DNA of 64,000 bases from Turnera subulata. Its lineage: Eukaryota; Streptophyta; Magnoliopsida; Malpighiales; Passifloraceae. Shown piece after piece: positions 57,184 to 64,000 of the stretch. The notes beneath the pieces are model-generated. The model was not told where the DNA came from. It searched no databases and worked only from the letters and a program-made list of their open reading frames with translations. Numbering within the stretch: position 1 is the stretch's first letter; every line of letters starts with the position of its first letter. Location: assembly GCA_028386065.3 (NCBI GenBank), contig JAKUCV010001981.1:1-64000 (forward strand), given 5' to 3'. A program made the position numbers and the translations under genes.

Positions 57184-60100
57184 ATTCACTCCGAAGTTGT
57201 GAATAAGTGCGGGTACTGAGAACGCATATGCTCCTCAACTTCCCACGTGGACTCATTCGCAGAGTGCTTGCTCCACTTAACCTTTACCATTGGAATAACT
57301 CTGTTCCTCAACTATCTAACTTCCCGGGCAAGGATCTGCTCCGGCATTTCTATATATGTAAGATCATCTGCGACCTCAACATCTGCTGTAGTAACCACAT
57401 GGCTCGAATCTGATCTATACCTCCTCAACATGGAAACATGAAACACATCATGAGTCCGTGACAACTCCTCTGGTAGAGACAATCTGTACGCCAAGGGTCC
57501 AACCCTTTCCACAATCTCATATGGTCCGATGTACCTGGGACTCAGCTTCCCTCTTTTTTCCCGAATCTGATTACACCCTTCCAAGGTGCAACTCGGAGGA
57601 AAACTCGTTCTCCCACCTGGTACTCCATCTCCCGACGATGCTTATCGGCATAGCTCTTCTGTCGGTCCTGTGCTGCCTTCATACTCTGCTTAACTGTCTG
57701 AATCTTGTCAACAGTCTGCTTAACCAAATCCGGACCAACGATCAAACGAAGACCATCTTCATCCCAACAAACTGGACTTCGGCACTTCCTTCCGTAAAGA
57801 GCTTCAAACGGAGGCATGCCAATACTGGAATGATAACTGTTGTTGTAGGCAAACTCCGCTAAAGGCAAATACTGGTCCCAACTCCCACTGAAGTTAAGAG
57901 CACAAGCTCTTAGCATATTTTTCAGTGTCTGGATAGTCCTCTCCGACTGTCCATCGGTCTGAGGATGAAAAGCAGTACTGAAACTCAGCTTCGTCCCCAA
58001 AGCTGTTTGCAGACTCTTTCAAAACCGCGATGTGAATCTCGGGTCTCTGTCTGAGACTATGGACTTAGAAATCCCGTGTAGTCTCACAATCTCTGCAACA
58101 TATTGCTTCGCCAACTTATCCAAGGTGTCTGTCTGTCGAATGGGAAGAAAATGGGCCGATTTTGTAAGTCGATCAACGATAACCCAGATGGCATCATGCT
58201 GTCTCCGGGTCAACGGTAATCCAACCACAAAATCCATAGTAATCATCTCCCACTTCCACTCTGGCATTGACAAAGATCTCATTTTCCCTGCTGGAGCCTG
58301 ATGTTCAGCTTTCACTTGGTGGCAAGTGATACACTTAGCAACATACTCAACTACATCCCTCTTCATACGTGGCCACCAGAAATGACTCCTCAAATCCTGA
58401 TACATCTTGGTGCTTCCGGGGTGCATAGCATACGGTGTCATATGTCCTTCTTCCAGAATCTGACTACGCAGATCACCAACACTGGGTACACATAGACGCT
58501 TTCCCAGCATCAATGCACTATCCTCCGCTATGTGGAACTTATCTTCCTTCCCACTACGGACTGCTTCCTTCAGCTTGATCAAGTCGGGATCTCCATCTTG
58601 TAACTCCACAATCCAGCCTCTCAGGTTAGACTTGACTTTAATATGTGTCAACAAAGCTCCTGTCTCATCAATTGACAAATCAACTCCCATCTTCCTTAAC
58701 TCAATGAGTGAGGACATCGAGTAAGTCATGGAAGCACCTTCTGGCTGTCTCCGGCTCAAGGCATCAGCTACAACGTTAGCTTTTCCAGGGTGATACTCAA
58801 TAGTACAATCATAATCATTCAGTAACTCAACCCAACGTCTCTATCGCAGGTTAAGCTCCTTCTGAGTCATGATGTACTTGAGACTCTTATGATCTGTGAG
58901 AATCCGGCATCTCTTTCCAAACAGATAATGTCGCCAGATCTTCAAGGCAAGGATCACTGCAGCCATCTCTAGATCATGTGTCGGATAGTTCTTCTCGTGT
59001 GGCCTCAACTGTCTCGAAGCATAGGCTATCACTCGGCCTTCTTGCATCAGAACAGCTCCCAAACCAAGACCTGAAGCATCGCAGAATAACACGTACTCCA
59101 CTCCTGGCTTAGGCACTGTCAAGACTGGTGTTGTTGTCAGCTTCTTCTTAAGTTCATCAAAACTCCTCTGGCAGGCATCACTCCATTCAAATGCTTGATC
59201 TTTCCTCAATAGCTTAGTCATGGGACTAGCTATCAAGGAAAAACCCTCGATGAACCTCCGGTAATATCCTGTAAGGCCAAGAAAACTCCTGACTTCAGGT
59301 ACTGTTTTGGGCGGCTCCCACTCCAAAAAAGCCTTTACTTTGGCAGGATCAACCTCAATCCCATCCCTGGATACAACATGTCCAAGGAATGCAACTTCTT
59401 CAAGCCAGAACTCGCACTTGCTAAACTTAGCATACAACTCCTACTCTCGCAACCTCTGAAGCACTACCCTCAGGTGCTCTTCATGTTCTTCCCGGTTCTT
59501 GGAGTAGATCAAGATGTCATCGATGAAGACTACCACAAACTTATCCAAGAACTCGTTCAAGACCAAGTGCATCAAACACATGAAAACTGCTGGTGCATTG
59601 GTCAAGCCAAAAGGAACCACTGTGAACTCGAAGTGACCATACCGAGTGCGGAAGGTTGTCTTCGGTATGTCCTTCTCTGCAATCTTGACTTGGTGGTATC
59701 CAGATCGAAGATCAATCTTAGAAAATACAGTAGCTCCCTATAACTGATCGAAAAGATCATCAATCCTGGGAAGCGGATACTTATTCTTCACTGTCACCTT
59801 GTTCAGCTGACGGTAATCCACACACATTCGCAGACTGCCATCCTTCTTTTTCACAAAGAGGACTGGTGATCCCCAAGGTGAAGTACTAGGTCTGATGAAA
59901 CCTTTCTCTAACAGCTCATCCAACTGTTTCTTCAACTCCTGGAGTTCTCTTGGTGCCATCCGATATGGTTCCATCGAGATAGGTGTCACTCCTGGCATCA
60001 AATCGATGGTGTACTCAACTTCTCTGTCAGGTGGCAATCCTGGCAAATCCTCCGGAAACACATCTGGAAACTCCCTCACAACCATGATGTCCCCCAAAAC

Positions 60101-60667
60101 CGGAGTCTGAACTTCTTCATCCTTGGCATAGGTCAACAAAGCATCTGGACCATGTGGCTTCATTCCGACATCCTGATTAGCAGAGATACTACACGTAGTA
60201 GCAGCTCTCCCAGTACCTGTCAACAAAATCTTATGTCCACCTTCGGAAGTCAACAACACTTCCTTGGTCCGACAGTTTACCAAAGCACTGTACCTCGACA
60301 ACCAATCCATCCCCAGAATAATATCGAAACCTCCCATGTTCATCACAACCAATCGTGCAAGAAAGACCTCACTATCGTACGAAAGAGAAACGTCTCAGCA
60401 CACACGAGTTAACCTGACCACTATACCCGCGGGTAACCTAACCCTCATCGGACAAGTTAAATTCTCTTTCTTACCACTATGTTGTATAGCAAAACCTTGA
60501 GCGATAAAAGAATGTGTGGCACCAGGATCTATCAAACTGTATGCAATATAACCAAAAACTGTAAAGGTACGTGCGATGACATCGATATCTAGGTGACTTT
60601 CAGTATGCTGATTCCCTCCAACCGGATCCATTCGTCTTACCCTATATGAGAATGTATATGCATGCAT
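57184..60667 (-). pseudogene. Chromovirus pol pseudogene: PR-RT-RH-IN-chromodomain
   Basis: One frame runs from about 60667 to 57590, broken by TGA at 60395, TAG at 59738, TAG at 59441, TAG at 58841 and TGA at 58019. A small insertion in an A-run near 57590 shifts the frame, and TAG at 57312 lies inside the chromodomain. The protease motif reads LIDPGATHSF, with Pro where Ser or Thr is usual. RT has the FIDD box (about 59520), RNase H has [13 protein letters not shown], and integrase has HHCC (58470-58330), MDFVVGLP, SDRDPRFTS and DGQSERTIQ. The end reads VIPMVKVKWSKHSANESTWE, a chromodomain that targets insertion to heterochromatin in this group. Confidence 0.9.
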
Positions 60668-60726
60668 ATTATACTAACTCATGACAGACTATGCACAAAT
60701 GATCACAGCAACACCCAAGGACCTAC

Positions 60727-60742
60727 TGCCCGCTCCGCTACC
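60727..60742 (-). promoter_or_regulatory. Primer-binding-site region of the young chromovirus
   Basis: GGTAGCGGAGCGGGCAG on the minus strand, a few bases after the 5' LTR. It is the same as at 10093-10114. Confidence 0.5.
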
Positions 60743-60746
60743 AAAC

Positions 60747-63580
60747 TGAAGCGCCCCGACCCGTATTTACCGTAACACAGTAAACACGTGCCGAAACTAT
60801 TCATATTAATAGAACAGACAGTACAATGTGCAAATATTATACAACAGCAATCCATCAAATACAACTGTCACCCACACCCGGGGACCATTATTCAATCCAA
60901 ACACAGTGCTCAACAGCAGCAGCAGATAGTATCAGTAATATATATCACAGGAATTCAGCAATATAGCATCATATATCACACAGCAGCGAAAGACTTATGC
61001 ACATGCAGCGGAGGTATGGATCCGGAGTCAGGCGGAGAAGAAAGCAGCAGCTATCGAACAACGTACCTGAACTACGAAACAACTTAACCTACGGGATGAA
61101 ACCCCGCAGGCGAGGGGTGAGTCCGAAGTGCTCACCGACGAAGGATAAACAGTGATATGCAAGCAACCGTAATACTCAAAAGCAATCACAGACAAGTAAT
61201 ACCATATCACAATAACTGAGCCAAGGCCAAAAGAATATTTATTAATATTACCAATTTTATCTTCCGGGCCCCCGTCACTGGACAAGCTAGGGTCGTACCT
61301 GGTTATCAATTAATTCCGGATGCTAGGTCAAAAAAACCAATCCACATCTCAAAACCCGGATATTTGGTATATCCAAACCACTGGGTATTCGGTATACCCC
61401 AACCTCAGGCAACATGCCAACCGGATATTCGGCATATCCGAGCCACTGGGTATTTGGTATACCCTAACCACAGACAACAAGCCAAACGGATATTCGGCAT
61501 ATCCGAGCCACTGGGTATTTGGTATACCCTAACCACAGGCAACAAGCCAAACGGATATTCGGCATATCCGAGCCACTGGGTATTTGGTATACCCTAACCT
61601 CAGGCAAAAGCCAAATAAACCAAGTAACCGACCATAGCATCCCAAAAATTAATTTTCAAACCATCAGGTCGTACCACTACTTTCCATATGACAATTATAT
61701 CATCATCTCAAATCAATTCCAATTTCATATACCAATTTCCTTTTCTCAATTTTCCACAGTCAATAGTCCAACATCAATCCCAGCATATTATCCACAGAAT
61801 CAAAATCACATCCCAATGGCAACAATAATATCCACAGCAGTTAAGCAGTCAACAATTAACAATTCAGCAGTTCAATCGAACAACAAAGCGCACAAGGTAT
61901 TACAGGCAACATAACAAGGGTTATCCATCCTCACCTTAGCCGATATTCAATTATGGAATTGTCCAGCAAGTTCCAAGTCCGTTTCCTCAGCAAATTGCTC
62001 GTTATCAACTCCTATATCAATCAAATAGTATGCACACATAAGATGGTATGCAGATGTCATACTAATACTATGTACCGAAATTAAATATAATCTCGGCTTG
62101 GTACTCCCCCGGATTAATTTTTTCATTATCATCGTCATTTACCATTTACTACCAAGTGTCAAATTATTACCATACTTGTTCTTACTTCCGGATATTATCC
62201 CGGTATACTTGGATCTTATTTTTCCCGAATATTCCTCTGGCATCATTTACATATATATATTTTCCAAAACATTTCCATATTCAAAATATCAGTTATTTCT
62301 TAGCTTATATTTTCCCAAAGTTCCATAATTAATTTTCAAAACATATATATCCAGGTTTTATCTTTATTTCTTAGTATTATTATTTTATTACTACTTATTA
62401 GACTCGAACTGGGCCTGATTGGTACTGTTCAGCCTATTGCACAGTGCCCAGAAGGCCCATGCAGCAAGCCCAACAAACCAAACAGCCAAGCCTAGCGAGT
62501 CAAGCAGCCCAACGAACCAACCAAAGCCCAGCTCATGCAACCAAGCCCAACCAAACAACCAATTCAGCCCAACATTTCACAAACCCAGCACACCAACCCG
62601 TTACCAACACGGGTCAACCGCGACCCGAACCCTCAAAACCGGGTCACAGCTCACCTTCAATCTTGCAGAGGCGGCGGCGTCACGGAACGGCGAGCAACGA
62701 AGTGGCGGCTACACGGCGAGACGCTGGGCGACGAGCTGCAGGCGGGAACAACACGGCGGCGGCGTGTCGCGACGAAGGAAAAGATGCGAGCTCTTCGGCG
62801 TCGGATCTGCAGGCTCGGCGACGGGCTCCTCGGCGACAAGGCGAAGGCGACAACTTGGGGTGAAGGAGGAAAAGGAGAAGGAAAGAGGAAGGAGAGAGGA
62901 GATGGTGACGAGGTGGTGGAGGCTCGGTCGGTGGCTCAAGGCGGCGGGGTGGCTCGGGTGTGGTTGTGTTTGGCCGGAAAAAGAAAGAAAGAAAAAGAGA
63001 AGAAGATGGGTGACGTGGCGTAGATGCTGGGTTGGTTGTTTTTTTTTTCTTTTTCTTTTTTTCCTTTACTGGTTTAGATTGGCAGTGAGTAGTTTGTGGA
63101 TTTTGAAGGTGAGGCAGTGAAGAAGAAGTTGCAGGTGATGGCGTGCTCTAGGTAGGCAGAAGAAGAATAATTTTATAGACAGCAAAAGTCACTGGTATAT
63201 CACAAGTGTAATAGGTAGTTCACAGGTTGAATAGGGATTGGCGGCTGAATAATTGAACTTCAATTATGCAGTTACTATGCTGCATGTGAAGTGTGACCCA
63301 CCTGGACCAGAAAATATCTAATATACCCACTTACCTTATTTCTAATCCGTTAACTCGAGGGAAAACCCGGTTTTTCCGAATATTCCTGGACCCCGAAAAA
63401 TTCCAACTTTGGTCCGTAAAATCCGCAGAAAAATCCCGAACGTGGGACAATGCTCGGTTTCGGAATCCAATGCTCGATTTACCATAATTTAATTACCCAA
63501 GATTAAAAATCAATGGTAAATTACTGTAAATTAACTTAAACAGTCCCGGTAAAAATGAAATTTTTACCTGAGCTGTTACA
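60747..63580 (-). repeat. Chromovirus 5' LTR, 2834 bp
   Basis: The partner of 54324-57150, 5' in the direction of transcription. The GGTGAG/CTCACC stem is intact here (61116-61136). GC-rich island at about 62640-62990. Confidence 0.95.
61358..61594. repeat. Eight alternating hairpins in the 5' LTR
   Basis: The counterpart of 54934-55170, with every stem and loop conserved by eye. Confidence 0.9.
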
Positions 63581-63585
63581 GATAA

Positions 63586-64000
63586 ATATTAAGTATGTTA
63601 TTGTATACATAATTTTTAATAAAATCTAAGCAAGGTCTATAGGTGAAAATATTTGACAACTTAAAAAACAATATTCTATAATAGTAATCTTTAATATTTG
63701 AAAAATAATAAACAAAAATTTGTAGATAAAATATTTAAATTAAATTTTAAACAAATCGAAGAATGAGTAGTAGTGATTCTTTGTTTCAAATTTTAACTTT
63801 CTTATTATTTTTTTCATTTTACATAAAATTTAGCATAATTTTATTATTTTTACAAAGTCATTGAAATTCTTTATGGGTACTTTATAATTTTTATTAGTTT
63901 ATTGGTTCTAATTCTTACTTACTATGAAAGTTCAATTTATTAGCAACTACTTTTTTAAGTTCTGTAATTTTAATTTAGTCTATTATTTTCCTTGGATTAT
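63586..64000. other. AT-rich flank right of the chromovirus
   Basis: No gene or recognisable element. It is the continuation of the DNA interrupted at 54323. Confidence 0.5.

Larger units (their letters stand above)
54324..63580 (-). mobile_element. Young chromovirus (Tekay/Del-like Ty3/gypsy) lacking gag
   Basis: 9257 bp with perfect GATAA target duplications (54319-54323, 63581-63585). LTRs are 54324-57150 and 60747-63580. The interior (3596 bp) reads on the minus strand from a protease remnant through RT, RNase H and integrase to a chromodomain. Gag is entirely absent: only about 80 bp separate the 5' LTR from the protease frame. About three dozen substitutions separate the LTRs by eye, so insertion is recent. 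The chromodomain and LTR termini suggest the Tekay/Del chromovirus lineage. Confidence 0.92.

Overview
This is a gene-poor, transposon-dense stretch of a plant nuclear genome, most likely a eudicot. The evidence is a spliced plant-type PHO2-family E2 gene, a Sirevirus-type Ty1/copia element, chromodomain Ty3/gypsy elements, L1-type LINEs, a RepHel Helitron with an RPA gene, plant MITEs and a short chloroplast atpB insertion. No bacterial or viral genome features are present. The species cannot be named from the sequence alone.

Layout. 1-8984 is a Sirevirus (+) cut by the window start and, on the right, by a chromovirus fragment. It has gag, pol with one small frameshift, an antisense ORF ending in a truncated LINE-type endonuclease domain, a striking array of AACATCGATGTT palindromes, a third ORF with its own TATA box, a polypurine tract and a partial 3' LTR. 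8985-12829 is a chromovirus gag plus LTR on the minus strand. 13810-15601 is a 5'-truncated LINE (-) with 15-bp target duplications, holding a hAT-type MITE. 15866-27471 is a three-level nest: a TIR element split by a short-LTR copia element (16788-27384), itself split by a 4.5-kb solo chromovirus-type LTR (18289-22832). That copia element carries a second copy of the antisense endonuclease-fragment ORF and many short hairpins. 27545-28010 is a LINE 3' end. 28835-36275 is a decayed autonomous Helitron (-): HUH-Y2 Rep, Pif1-type helicase and an RPA70-like gene. 38.8-39.15 kb has a small ORF beside a chloroplast atpB fragment. 41063-42779 is a non-autonomous Helitron. 43436-45275 is a LINE (+) split by a MITE with a perfect 10-bp duplication.

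The only convincing host gene is at 46382-51528 (-): a seven-exon ubiquitin-conjugating enzyme of the UBC25/PHO2 family with its catalytic cysteine, and a tRNA-derived SINE in intron 4. 54324-63580 is a young chromovirus (-) with near-identical 2.8-kb LTRs and 5-bp target duplications. It lacks gag, and its pol is riddled with stops.

Nothing here works as an operon. The common theme is nested insertion and decay, with many nonsense codons that are TAG at glutamine positions, as expected from deamination of methylated CAG sites. The least explained signals are the helically phased palindrome array (6445-6973), the two antisense endonuclease-fragment ORFs (5072-5755 and 24456-25139), and the lineage-specific hairpin arrays in the copia body and in the chromovirus LTRs.
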